Origin: an uncultured Clostridia bacterium
GTDB taxonomy: Bacteria; Bacillota; Clostridia; Lachnospirales; Anaerotignaceae
Length of the DNA: 64,000 nt
Direction of reading: 5' to 3'
Assembly: GCA_944379995.1 (NCBI GenBank)
Contig: CALWGF010000007.1
Location: 1-64,000 of the forward strand
Shown: positions 9,141 to 16,466 of the stretch, one piece after another
How the letters are laid out: every line of letters begins with the position of its first letter
Position numbering within the stretch: position 1 is the stretch's first letter
Notes under the pieces: model-generated
What the model saw: only the letters and a program-made list of their open reading frames with translations
What the model was told of the DNA's origin: nothing
The model's database searches: none
Position numbers and translations under genes: made by a program

Positions 9141-9359
9141 GAATAGATGCACGCTGAGTGTGTCGTTTTTTAGGTCATATATTTTGCATACTAAATATTT
9201 GGTCTAAATGCCTAGCGGCCTTTGATGAGTATCGTCCTTTTATGTATTAATCCACGCAGATGCATCGGTTTCATTTACCGTTGCGGTTATGACGGCGGAA
9301 AGGTTATGCATTTGTAATTTAATAATCGGTCACACACCCACCGGTTATTTTAATTTTTT
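9141..9359 (+). ncRNA. Candidate structured leader or attenuator of bcd-etfBA
   Basis: This non-coding stretch is visibly richer in G+C than flanking intergenic DNA. It contains a 9-bp stem CAGATGCAT/ATGCATTTG (9257-9265/9306-9314, one G-U) enclosing CGGT/ACCG, a hairpin ATATTT/AAATAT (9179-9184/9193-9198), and a terminal intrinsic terminator. GTGTGT at 9158-9163 can pair with ACACAC at 9332-9337, which lies in the terminator loop, giving a possible pseudoknot or alternative fold. No known riboswitch consensus (FMN, cobalamin, T-box, SAM, c-di-GMP) was recognised. It is proposed as cis-regulatory RNA from promoter, structure and terminator placement only. Confidence 0.4.
9321..9359 (+). terminator. 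Terminator inside the bcd leader
   Basis: AATAATCGGT (9321-9330) pairs with ACCGGTTATT (9340-9349) through 10 bp with one G-U pair, loop CACACACCC, followed by TTAATTTTTT. It ends about 12 bases before the bcd ribosome binding site, the position expected of an attenuator. Confidence 0.6.
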
Positions 9360-9384
9360 ATTATTATAATAGGAGGAATAAAAA

Positions 9385-10530
9385 ATGGATTTCAAATTAA
9401 CAAAAACACAGTTGCTTTGTCAAGAGTTATTCAGAAAATTTGCAGAAACAGAAATCAAACCAATTGCAAAGGATATGGACGAAGCTGAAGAGTACTCAAT
9501 GGAGCTTGTAGAAAAACTTCAGAAAGCTGGTATTTTTGGTATACCTTATTCAAGAGAGTACGGCGGACAGGGAGCTGACAACCTTACATACACATTAGCT
9601 ATGGAAGAAATGTCAAAAATCGATGCTTCAACAGGTATCACAATCTCTGTTCATACATCACTCTGCTGTGCTTGTATCAATGAATTTGGTACAGAAGAGC
9701 AGAAACAGAAATTCTTAAGACCTCTTGTAGACGGAAGCAAAATTGGCTGTTTCGGACTTACAGAGCCTAATGCTGGTACAGATGCTTCAGGTGTTCAGAC
9801 AGAAGCTGTTTTATCAGAAGACGGTACATACTACACAATCAATGGTACAAAAATATTCACAACAAACTCAGGATTTGCTGATACATTCATAGTATTTGCT
9901 CTTACAGATAAATCAAAAGGACAGAAAGGTATGTCAGCTTTCATTCTTGATAAAGAAATGGAAGGACTTACAGTAGGAACAAACATTGAACGTATGGGTA
10001 TCAGAGCTGCTTCTAACTGTGAAGTTGCTTATGAAAACGTAAAAGTTCCTGCAGACAGACTTCTTGCTAAAGAAGGAAACGGATTTAAAATCGCTATGAC
10101 AGCTCTTAATGGTGGTCGTATCGGTATCGGTGCTCAGTCAGTAGGTATTGCTCAGGGTGCTCTTAACGAAACAATCAAATACGTTAAAGAAAGAAAACAG
10201 TTTGGAAAACCAATCTCAAAATTCCAGAATACACAGTTCAAACTTGCTGAAATGCAGACAAAAGTTGATGCAGCTAGACTTATGGTTTGGAGAGCAGCTG
10301 TTGCTAAAGACAACCATGAAAACTATGCTCCATTAGCAGCTATGTGTAAATTATTCGCATCAGACGTTGCTAACGAAGTAACAAGAGGATGCGTTCAGTT
10401 AATGGGTGGTTACGGATACTCAAGAGAATATCCAGTTGAAAGAGCAATGAGAGATGCTAAGATTACTGAAATCTATGAAGGTACATCTGAAGCTATGAAG
10501 ATGGTTATCTCTGGCTCAATGAAGCTCTAA
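9385..10530 (+). CDS. bcd: Butyryl-CoA dehydrogenase-type acyl-CoA dehydrogenase (paralogue 2)
   Basis: A 381-residue acyl-CoA dehydrogenase directly upstream of etfB-etfA, the arrangement of clostridial butyryl-CoA dehydrogenase/ETF complexes, which reduce crotonyl-CoA in the cytoplasm. Visible family landmarks are FGLTEPNAGTDASG, FTTNSGFAD, RKQFGKPISKFQNTQFKLAEMQ and AKITEIYEGTSEAMKM, where the YEG glutamate is the expected base. Codon use is strikingly different from most of the window: ATC, AAC, TAC and GCT are frequent and ATA is rare, as in rplS. GGAGGAATAAAAA precedes the ATG. Calling it butyryl-CoA-specific is inference from context; crt, hbd and thl are not in the window. Confidence 0.85.
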   Translation: MDFKLTKTQLLCQELFRKFAETEIKPIAKDMDEAEEYSMELVEKLQKAGIFGIPYSREYGGQGADNLTYTLAMEEMSKIDASTGITISVHTSLCCACINEFGTEEQKQKFLRPLVDGSKIGCFGLTEPNAGTDASGVQTEAVLSEDGTYYTINGTKIFTTNSGFADTFIVFALTDKSKGQKGMSAFILDKEMEGLTVGTNIERMGIRAASNCEVAYENVKVPADRLLAKEGNGFKIAMTALNGGRIGIGAQSVGIAQGALNETIKYVKERKQFGKPISKFQNTQFKLAEMQTKVDAARLMVWRAAVAKDNHENYAPLAAMCKLFASDVANEVTRGCVQLMGGYGYSREYPVERAMRDAKITEIYEGTSEAMKMVISGSMKL

Positions 10531-10575
10531 TAAAACCTATAATCTAGAAAAATAAATTTCGGAAGGAGAACTAAG

Positions 10576-11367
10576 ATGAAAATCGTTGTATGTATTAAAC
10601 AGGTTCCAGATACAGTAGAAGTAAAAATCGATCCAAAAACTGGTACACTTATCAGAGATGGTGTACCAAGTATCATAAATCATGACGACAAAACAGGTAT
10701 TGAGGCTGCTTTAAGAATTAAAGAGCAGACAGGTGCAACAGTAACAGTTGTATCTATGGGACCTCCACAGGCAGATGTTGCTTTAAGAGAAGCTTTAGCT
10801 ATGGGTTGTGACGAAGCTTACCTCGTATCAGGTAGAGAATTCGGTGGTTCTGATACATATGCTACATCAGGAATTCTTGCTGCAGCATTAAAGAAAATCG
10901 GATACGATTTAATTATCACAGGACGTCAGGCTATTGACGGTGACACAGCTCAGGTTGGACCACAGATTGGTGAAAAACTTGGTCTTCCACAGGTTTCTTA
11001 TGTAGAAGAAATCCAGGAAGTAGCTGAAGACCACCTTATAGTTAAGAGACAGTTTGAAGATGGATACCACATCATCAAAATCAAAACTCCTTGCTTACTT
11101 ACAGCTATTGCTGAGCTTGCTACACCAAGATACATGTCAGTTAGAGGTATCGTAGAAGCTTATGAAAAAGAAATCAAAATCATCGGTTTTGAAGACTTAA
11201 AAGATGACCTTGAACTTGATATGATCGGATTAAAGGGTTCACCTACAAACGTTTACAAATCATTCACTAAAGAAGTTAAAGGTGCAGGTACAATCCTTAA
11301 AGATGTTTCTGCAGAACAGGCTGTTGCAGCTATTATTGAAAAACTTGATGCTAAACACATTATCTAA
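10576..11367 (+). CDS. etfB: Electron transfer flavoprotein beta subunit
   Basis: A 263-residue ETF beta subunit (also called FixA), the partner of EtfA in carrying electrons to or from acyl-CoA dehydrogenase. It begins MKIVVCIKQVPDTVEVKIDPKTG, typical of the family, and has the conserved VVSMGPPQADVALREALAMGCDEAYLVSGREFGGSDTYATS region and GRQAIDGDTAQVGPQIGEKLG. It follows bcd by 45 bases behind GGAAGGAGAA and shares bcd's expression-optimised codons. In butyrate-forming clostridia such ETFs bifurcate electrons from NADH to crotonyl-CoA and ferredoxin; this cannot be confirmed from sequence alone here. Confidence 0.95.
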   Translation: MKIVVCIKQVPDTVEVKIDPKTGTLIRDGVPSIINHDDKTGIEAALRIKEQTGATVTVVSMGPPQADVALREALAMGCDEAYLVSGREFGGSDTYATSGILAAALKKIGYDLIITGRQAIDGDTAQVGPQIGEKLGLPQVSYVEEIQEVAEDHLIVKRQFEDGYHIIKIKTPCLLTAIAELATPRYMSVRGIVEAYEKEIKIIGFEDLKDDLELDMIGLKGSPTNVYKSFTKEVKGAGTILKDVSAEQAVAAIIEKLDAKHII

Positions 11368-11413
11368 TTTTAATTTTAGTTGAAATATATTAATTAAGGA
11401 GGAGAACCCTACA

Positions 11414-12466
11414 ATGAGTAAAGGAATTTATGTAGTAGTAGAACAGAGAAGCGGTAAAGTTCAGAACGTTGGACTTGAGCTTATTGGAGAAGCTACAAGA
11501 TTAAAAGAAGATTTAGGCGACGACGTAGTTGCTGTATTATTAGGTAGCGAAATTGAAGACCAGGTTGAAAGATTATATCACTATGGTGCAGATAAAGTTG
11601 TATTAATCGACAACCCACTTCTTAAAGAATATGCTACAGAGCCATATACAAAAGCTCTTGCAGCAGTTGTTAAAGAATATGACCCAGAAATCATGCTCTT
11701 TGGTGCATCTTCAATCGGTAGAGACGTTGCTCCAAGACTTGCTAGCCGTGTAAGAACAGGTCTTGTTGCTGACTGTACAGGTTTAAGAATGGCTAAAACA
11801 GAAGAAGAAATAGCTAAAGAAGAAGCTATGGGTTGTGCAGATGGTACAAGAGCATTACTTATGACTCGTCCAGCTTTCGGTGGTAACATCATGGCTACAC
11901 TTATGTGCCCAAGAACAAAACCACAGATGGCTACTGTAAGACCTGGTGTTATGAAAAGAATTGCTAAAGATACAACAAGAACTGGCGAACTTATCAGATT
12001 TGATGCAGGTTTAACAGATGCAGATATGAACATCGAAATTCTTGAAGTAGTTAAAGCTACAAAGAAAGCTGTTGACCTTACAGAAGCTAAACTTATCGTT
12101 TCTGGTGGACGTGGTATCGGCGGACCAGAAGGATTTGATATGCTTAGAGACCTTGCTGATGTACTTGGTGCAGAAGTTGGTTCTTCAAGAGCTTGTGTTG
12201 ACGCTGGCTGGATTGAAAAAGAACGTCAGGTTGGACAGACAGGTAAAACAGTTAGACCAGAACTTTATGTTGCTTGTGGTATCTCAGGTGCTATCCAGCA
12301 CGTTGCAGGTATGGAAGGTTCTGAATTTATCGTTGCTATCAACAAAAATGATACAGCTGCAATCTTCCAGGTTGCTGACCTTGGTATCGTAGGTGACGTT
12401 AAAGTTATCGTTCCTAAACTTGCTGATGCTCTTAGAAAATACAAAGAAGAAAAAGCTAATCAGTAA
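11414..12466 (+). CDS. etfA: Electron transfer flavoprotein alpha subunit
   Basis: A 350-residue ETF alpha subunit. The N-terminal half has the GASSIGRDVAPRLASRVRTGLVADCTGL block and the C-terminal half the FAD-binding signature VSGGRGIGGPEGFDMLRDLADVLGAEVGSSRACVDAGW, then QVGQTGKTVRPELYVACGISGAIQH. It forms the FAD-carrying heterodimer with EtfB and presumably docks with the Bcd encoded two genes upstream. AAGGAGGAGAA precedes the ATG and the gene ends in a strong terminator, closing the operon. Codons are again ATC/AAC/TAC-rich, unlike the neighbouring regulator genes. Confidence 0.95.
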   Translation: MSKGIYVVVEQRSGKVQNVGLELIGEATRLKEDLGDDVVAVLLGSEIEDQVERLYHYGADKVVLIDNPLLKEYATEPYTKALAAVVKEYDPEIMLFGASSIGRDVAPRLASRVRTGLVADCTGLRMAKTEEEIAKEEAMGCADGTRALLMTRPAFGGNIMATLMCPRTKPQMATVRPGVMKRIAKDTTRTGELIRFDAGLTDADMNIEILEVVKATKKAVDLTEAKLIVSGGRGIGGPEGFDMLRDLADVLGAEVGSSRACVDAGWIEKERQVGQTGKTVRPELYVACGISGAIQHVAGMEGSEFIVAINKNDTAAIFQVADLGIVGDVKVIVPKLADALRKYKEEKANQ

Positions 12467-12511
12467 TTAGAATATTTTCTTTAATTTATAAATTAATTGT
12501 GTTGTGAAGAT

Positions 12512-12544
12512 AAAAGGCATTTCCTTTGGGAAATGCCTTTTTTG
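12512..12544 (+). terminator. Terminator of the bcd-etfBA operon
   Basis: AAAAGGCATTTCC / GGAAATGCCTTTT, a perfect 13-bp stem with a TTTG loop followed by T's. Confidence 0.9.
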
Positions 12545-12568
12545 TTTTATATATTTTATTATTGAAAT

Positions 12569-12600
12569 AAAAAAGCTGTGTATATAATACACAGCCTTTT
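12569..12600 (-). terminator. Terminator of the XRE regulator gene
   Basis: On the minus strand GGCTGTGTAT pairs with ATACACAGC and continues into T6, directly after the stop codon at 12602. Confidence 0.75.
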
Positions 12601-12601
12601 A

Positions 12602-12982
12602 TTATTTTTTTGTTTTATATTCTTCTTTTTCTTCAGCAACTTTAAGATACATATCTTCTTTTACAGAAAGATATTTCATATAAAGAAGTAATTCCTCTTT
12701 ACCTTCATCATTTAATTTTGAAAATAGATTTTTAAATTCCATAAAACTTTCAGAAGACTCTTCTTGAAGATATGGGTTTCTTATATCGTTTACACAAAGA
12801 AGATAATCAACTGAAACATCAAAAAATTTTGCTATTTTCTTGATATCAGAAATAGAGGGTTCATTTCTTCCGCTTTCATAGTTTGAAATTGCTGTGTATC
12901 CATAATTGAGTATTTCACCGAGTTTTTTTTGTGTATGATGTTTTTCTTTTCTTAAAAATCTAAGTCTGTCTTTGAATTCCAT
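12602..12982 (-). CDS. XRE family transcriptional regulator
   Basis: A 126-residue DNA-binding protein. Residues 1-65 form a Cro/C1-type helix-turn-helix (FKDRLRFLRKEKHHTQKKLGEILNYGYTAISNYESGRNEPSISDIKKIAKFFDVSVDYLL). The C-terminal half is a short, charged, probably helical segment of unknown role. AGGGAGAGGG precedes the ATG. It is transcribed against the etf operon and diverges from the iron-sulfur operon. A 14-bp palindrome TTTTGTATACAAAA at 13055-13068 lies in its promoter region and may be an autoregulatory operator. The regulated genes are unknown. Confidence 0.88.
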   Translation of the reverse strand: MEFKDRLRFLRKEKHHTQKKLGEILNYGYTAISNYESGRNEPSISDIKKIAKFFDVSVDYLLCVNDIRNPYLQEESSESFMEFKNLFSKLNDEGKEELLLYMKYLSVKEDMYLKVAEEKEEYKTKK

Positions 12983-13054
12983 AAATACCCTCTCCCTGTT
13001 ATATTATATGCCGAGATGTATATTGTCATACATATTATAAATATTATATTTTTA

Positions 13055-13068
13055 TTTTGTATACAAAA
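13055..13068. promoter_or_regulatory. Palindrome, possible XRE operator
   Basis: TTTTGTATACAAAA is a perfect 14-bp palindrome about 75 bases upstream of the XRE gene start, at the position of a minus-strand -35 element (TTGTAT). Operator function is inference. Confidence 0.3.
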
Positions 13069-13140
13069 AAAGTATCTATCACAGAATGGGAAAATATTAT
13101 TTTTAAAACCACAATATGTGACGGGATAAATTGTACTTAA

Positions 13141-13171
13141 AAAAATCCTATAATTTTACTAGGATTTTTTT
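13141..13171. terminator. Bidirectional terminator-like hairpin in the XRE/isc gap
   Basis: AATCCTA / TAGGATT stem flanked by A's on the left and T7 on the right, so it can work on either strand. No gene was found that it would end; it insulates the isc promoter from upstream transcripts or ends a short unannotated RNA. Confidence 0.5.
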
Positions 13172-13179
13172 GAAATCTA

Positions 13180-13245
13180 TTGACAATGATAATCAGAAGT
13201 GATATTTTTATATATGTAAATTCCCAGTAAACAACTCGGAATTTA
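13180..13245 (+). promoter_or_regulatory. Promoter and putative Fur/Rrf2 operators of the isc operon
   Basis: TTGACA (13180-13185), a 17-base spacer and TATTTT (13203-13208). The -35 is overlapped by GACAATGATAATCAGAAGT (13182-13200), which matches 14 of 19 positions of the classical Fur box. Downstream, TAAATTCC (13217-13224) and GGAATTTA (13238-13245) form a perfect 8-bp inverted repeat with a 13-base spacer just before the Rrf2 ribosome binding site, a plausible autoregulatory site. Confidence 0.4.
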
Positions 13246-13259
13246 AGAGAGGTGATAAA

Positions 13260-13688
13260 ATGAAGATTTCCACAAAAGGAAAATATGGTCTTAAAGCTAT
13301 GATAGATATAGCGGTTTTTGGAAAAGATAATTGTATAAGTATAAAAAGTATTGCTGAAAGACAGCATATATCTGAAAGCTATCTTGAACAACTTATACCT
13401 CCTCTTAAAAAAGCAGGTCTTGTAAAAAGTGTTAGGGGTGCTGGAGGAGGATATAGAATAGCTATGAACCCGAAAGATATAAAAGTAGGCAGTATCCTTA
13501 GAGCTTTGGAAGACTCTTTTTCACAGGACTGTTGTAATGAAAAAACAGCAGCCTGTCCAGATACATGTACTTGTTGCGTATCAAAAGGTGTATGGGAGAA
13601 AATGCAAGCAAGCCTTAATGAAGCTGCTGATTCTATAAATCTTGAAGAACTTGCAACAGAATATAAAGAAATTAATAATATAGAATAG
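13260..13688 (+). CDS. Rrf2 family (IscR-like) transcriptional regulator
   Basis: A 142-residue Rrf2 regulator. The N-terminal winged helix is clear (MKISTKGKYGLKAMIDIA, IKSIAERQHISESYLEQLIPPLKKAGLVKSVRGAGGGY). The wing is followed by a cysteine-rich region DCCNEKTAACPDTCTCC near residues 90-107, which provides ligands for an Fe-S cluster as in IscR. It heads an operon with a cysteine desulfurase and an IscU/NifU scaffold 34 bases downstream, so control of Fe-S cluster assembly is the likely job. AGAGAGGTGATAAA precedes the ATG. An upstream inverted repeat may be its own operator. Confidence 0.9.
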   Translation: MKISTKGKYGLKAMIDIAVFGKDNCISIKSIAERQHISESYLEQLIPPLKKAGLVKSVRGAGGGYRIAMNPKDIKVGSILRALEDSFSQDCCNEKTAACPDTCTCCVSKGVWEKMQASLNEAADSINLEELATEYKEINNIE

Positions 13689-13722
13689 ATATAAAATTTT
13701 AATAATGAGGGAGTAGTTAGTT

Positions 13723-14904
13723 ATGGATAAATTAATATATTTTGATAATGCTGCAACAACACCTGTAAGAAAAGAAGTTCTTGATACAATATTACCATAT
13801 TTTAGTGAACATTATGGTAATGCTTCAAGTGTTTATAGTATAGCAAGAGAAAGCAAAAAAGCAATAGATAAAGCAAGAGAACAAGTTGCAAATGCTCTTG
13901 GTGCAGAACCTGCTGAAATATTCTTTACAGCTGGTGGTTCTGAAAGTGATAATTGGGCTTTAAAAGGAATTGCAGAGTCAATGTCTTCTAAAGGAAAACA
14001 CATTATAACATCAGTTATTGAACATCATGCTATACTTCATACTTGTGAATATCTTGAGTCAAAAGGATTTGAAGTAACATATCTTCCTGTTGATGAATAT
14101 GGAAAAGTAAGAATTGAAGATTTAAAGGCTGCTATAAGACCAGATACAATTCTTATATCAATTATGTTTGCTAATAATGAAATTGGTACAATAGAACCTA
14201 TTGCTGAAATCGGAAAAATAGCAAAAGAAAATGGTATTTATTTCCACACAGATGCTGTTCAGGCAGTAGGTCATGTTAAAATAGATGTAAAAGAAATGAA
14301 TATTGATATGCTTTCTCTTTCAGGACATAAACTTGGTGCTCCTAAGGGAATAGGTGCTTTATATATAAGAAAAGGTGTTAAATTAAAATCATTTATACAT
14401 GGCGGTGCTCAAGAAAGAGGAAGACGTGCTGGTACTGAAAATGTTCCGGGTATAGTTGGACTTGGAAAAGCTATTGAAATAGCTGTAAATGAAATGGACG
14501 AAGTAACACCAAAACTTATTAAAATGAGAGATAAACTTATTACAGAACTTACTTCAAAAATAAGCCATACAAAACTTAATGGACACCCTGTTGATAGACT
14601 TCCGGGAAATGTAAATCTTTCATTTGAATTTATTGAAGGTGAATCAATGTTACTTTTCCTTGATATGAATGGAATTTGTGCTTCAAGTGGTTCTGCTTGT
14701 ACTTCTGGTTCACTTGACCCATCACATGTTCTTCTTTCAATAGGTCTTCCACATGAAAAAGCACATGGTTCATTAAGACTTACTCTTGGACATATGAATA
14801 CAGAAGAAGAAGTTGATTATATTATAGAAAAACTTCCACCTATTGTTCAAAGACTTAGAGATATGTCTCCACTTTATGAAGAATATATAAAAAACAATAA
14901 ATAA
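13723..14904 (+). CDS. Cysteine desulfurase (NifS/IscS type)
   Basis: A 393-residue class V aminotransferase-fold PLP enzyme that converts cysteine to alanine and passes persulfide sulfur to IscU. The PLP lysine is in [18 protein letters not shown] near residue 205, the PLP-stacking histidine in [12 protein letters not shown], and the catalytic cysteine in [20 protein letters not shown] near residue 325; the longer loop around this cysteine is typical of IscS/NifS rather than SufS. It lies between the Rrf2 regulator and the scaffold gene. Whether it is called nifS or iscS is a naming matter. Confidence 0.95.
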   Translation: MDKLIYFDNAATTPVRKEVLDTILPYFSEHYGNASSVYSIARESKKAIDKAREQVANALGAEPAEIFFTAGGSESDNWALKGIAESMSSKGKHIITSVIEHHAILHTCEYLESKGFEVTYLPVDEYGKVRIEDLKAAIRPDTILISIMFANNEIGTIEPIAEIGKIAKENGIYFHTDAVQAVGHVKIDVKEMNIDMLSLSGHKLGAPKGIGALYIRKGVKLKSFIHGGAQERGRRAGTENVPGIVGLGKAIEIAVNEMDEVTPKLIKMRDKLITELTSKISHTKLNGHPVDRLPGNVNLSFEFIEGESMLLFLDMNGICASSGSACTSGSLDPSHVLLSIGLPHEKAHGSLRLTLGHMNTEEEVDYIIEKLPPIVQRLRDMSPLYEEYIKNNK

Positions 14905-14956
14905 TAATACAAAAATAATTCAATAATATATATGATTAACTAGGAGGATAAAATTT

Positions 14957-15394
14957 ATGGAATACAGTGCAAAAGTTATGGACCATTTTATGAACCCAAG
15001 AAATGTTGGAGAAATAGAAGATGCAAGTGGTGTTGGTACAGTTGGAAATGCTAAATGTGGCGATATAATGAAAGTATATCTTAAAATAGAAAATGGCATT
15101 ATTGAAGATGCAAAATTTAAAACATTTGGTTGTGGAGCAGCTGTTGCAACAAGTAGTATGGCAACAGAACTTGTAAAAGGTAAAACAATTCAAGAAGCTC
15201 TTGAAATTACAAATAAAGCTGTTATGGAAGCTCTTGACGGACTTCCACCAGTAAAAGTGCATTGTTCATGTCTTGCAGAAGAAGCTCTTCATGCAGCTCT
15301 TTGGGATTATGCAGAAAAAAATAATATAGTTATAGAAGGTCTTGAAAAACCAGTAGATGATATTGATGAACTTCATAATCTTCCAGAAGAATAA
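14957..15394 (+). CDS. Iron-sulfur cluster scaffold protein IscU/NifU-like
   Basis: A 145-residue scaffold on which [2Fe-2S] or [4Fe-4S] clusters are built from sulfur supplied by the desulfurase encoded upstream. It begins YSAKVMDHFMNPRNVGEIEDASGVGTVGNAKCGDIMKVY, and the three cluster cysteines are in KCGDIM, TFGCGAAVATSS and VHCSCLAEEAL. It corresponds to IscU or the N-terminal domain of NifU, without the NifU C-terminal domains. TAGGAGGATAAAATTT precedes the start. No iscA, hscAB or fdx is nearby, so this is the reduced clostridial version of the system. Confidence 0.95.
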   Translation: MEYSAKVMDHFMNPRNVGEIEDASGVGTVGNAKCGDIMKVYLKIENGIIEDAKFKTFGCGAAVATSSMATELVKGKTIQEALEITNKAVMEALDGLPPVKVHCSCLAEEALHAALWDYAEKNNIVIEGLEKPVDDIDELHNLPEE

Positions 15395-15399
15395 AAAAT

Positions 15400-15430
15400 A
15401 AGAACTCCGGATACTTTCCGGAGTTCTTTT
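15400..15430 (+). terminator. Terminator of the isc operon
   Basis: AAGAACTCCGG pairs with CCGGAGTTCTT (11-bp stem) and runs into T's, immediately after the iscU stop. It also lies at the 3' end of the convergent gene at 15437. Confidence 0.9.
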
Positions 15431-15436
15431 ATACCT

Positions 15437-15901
15437 TTATAATAATTTTAATATAAATAATGATACACAGTTTTCATATGGTTTTTTAGTTTTTAAATAT
15501 AAATCTTTATCTGATTTTAATGATATAACAGTATCTTTATCTATTTTGCAAATTGTTTGAGCACCATAATATAATGAATTTTCAGTACTTTTTTTATTTA
15601 CATTTATAATAGTACCTTCTATTGCAGAGTTTTCATTGTATATTGCAAAATTAGATGAAATACTAGCTTCTGAAGGTATATTTAATACATATTGAATATA
15701 ATACCAACCATCAGCTTTAACTTTGATATAACCATTATCAATATCAAAAATATCTGTAATAACAGGTGTATCATTAAATTCTATTATACCACTTTTGGTA
15801 TTAATTTCTTTTGAGTTTGAAAAATAACCAAAACCAAAAATTTTGTCTTGGCAATTATCTTGGAGTATACAACATGGGTTTTTAATATATTGATTGTCCA
15901 T
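15437..15901 (-). CDS. Hypothetical protein, possible C1q/BclA-type beta-sandwich
   Basis: A 154-residue protein that is not firmly recognised. The N-terminus is short and cysteine-bearing (NPCCILQDNCQDK). The rest reads as alternating beta strands ending in a pattern like that of C1q/TNF-type and BclA C-terminal domains: ADGWYYIQYVLNIPSEASISSNFAIYNEN, then DKDTVISLKSDKDLYL, then CVSLFILKLL. Such domains form trimers and in spore formers occur on exosporium filaments, but there is no collagen-like repeat here. A spore-coat or surface role is only a suggestion. AGAGGA precedes the ATG, and a hairpin separates it from the DUF1540 gene upstream. Confidence 0.6.
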   Translation of the reverse strand: MDNQYIKNPCCILQDNCQDKIFGFGYFSNSKEINTKSGIIEFNDTPVITDIFDIDNGYIKVKADGWYYIQYVLNIPSEASISSNFAIYNENSAIEGTIINVNKKSTENSLYYGAQTICKIDKDTVISLKSDKDLYLKTKKPYENCVSLFILKLL

Positions 15902-15959
15902 AAAAATCCTCTTTTTTATTTATTTTACTATATTATATGTATAAAAAGGACAAGTGTTA

Positions 15960-16000
15960 AAAAAATAAGTATATTGAATTTATTCAATATACTTATTTTT
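15960..16000. terminator. Bidirectional terminator between two minus-strand genes
   Basis: AAAAATAAGTATATTGAA pairs perfectly with TTCAATATACTTATTTTT around a TTTA loop (18-bp stem). It follows the DUF1540 gene and precedes the gene at 15437-15901. Confidence 0.8.
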
Positions 16001-16010
16001 GCTGTATTAT

Positions 16011-16175
16011 TTACATTTTTGTAGCAAATGATTCGCAGTCAGTACATTCTTTTTTTGTTGGATTAATTTCATGTGTTCCTACTTGAATTGTATCAAGAGA
16101 GCAGTATCCTTTATCTCCGCAATGATATGCACACTGGCTTACTGAACATTTAATAGATTTGTTTACTTTATCCAT
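16011..16175 (-). CDS. DUF1540 domain small cysteine-rich protein
   Basis: A 54-residue protein. The sequence starts MDKVNKSIKCSVSQCAYHCG, continues with GYCSLDTIQVGTHEI, and ends CTDCESFATKM. The cysteine spacing CxxxxCxxxC...C...CxxC is that of DUF1540 proteins, small presumed metal-binding proteins common in Firmicutes and without an established function. GGAGGTACTAATT precedes the ATG, an excellent ribosome binding site, and a strong hairpin follows the stop, so it is very probably a real monocistronic gene. Confidence 0.88.
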   Translation of the reverse strand: MDKVNKSIKCSVSQCAYHCGDKGYCSLDTIQVGTHEINPTKKECTDCESFATKM

Positions 16176-16389
16176 AATTAGTACCTCCAAATTTTTTATA
16201 TTTTTTATTGCATTTATATTATTGTCTGTTTTTTAAAAAATATTTATAATTTTTAAAATAATTTTTAATTTCCATTTATATATAGTTAAAAAGTCAATAA
16301 ATTAATCTATATTAATATATAATTTTTTAATTTTTAAAATCCATAAGGCTTTGTTGATTATGCTAAAAATATATTTTGGTCTATCTAAA

Positions 16390-16436
16390 TAGCAATATAT
16401 GTGTTATAGTATTATGCAGACAACAATATGTTGTGT
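16390..16436 (+). promoter_or_regulatory. Putative NrdR box pair upstream of nrdD
   Basis: CAACAATATGTTGTGT (16421-16436) matches the NrdR consensus ACACWATATATWGTGT at 13 of 16 positions. TAGCAATATATGTGTT (16390-16405) has the CAATATAT core but matches only 9 of 16. The two starts are exactly 31 bases apart, the spacing known for paired NrdR boxes. They lie 30-75 bases before nrdD. The rest of the 290-base gap is A/T-rich and shows no gene. Confidence 0.45.
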
Positions 16437-16466
16437 TTTTTATTATTTAAAAAGGAGGCAGGAAAT

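Noticed and set aside
11581..12033. A 150-codon minus-strand frame inside etfA
   Set aside because: Shadow of a strongly codon-biased gene; no ribosome binding site and no recognisable domain.
12072..12392. A 106-codon plus-strand frame within etfA
   Set aside because: Leucine-rich out-of-frame translation with no ribosome binding site, inside a well-conserved gene.
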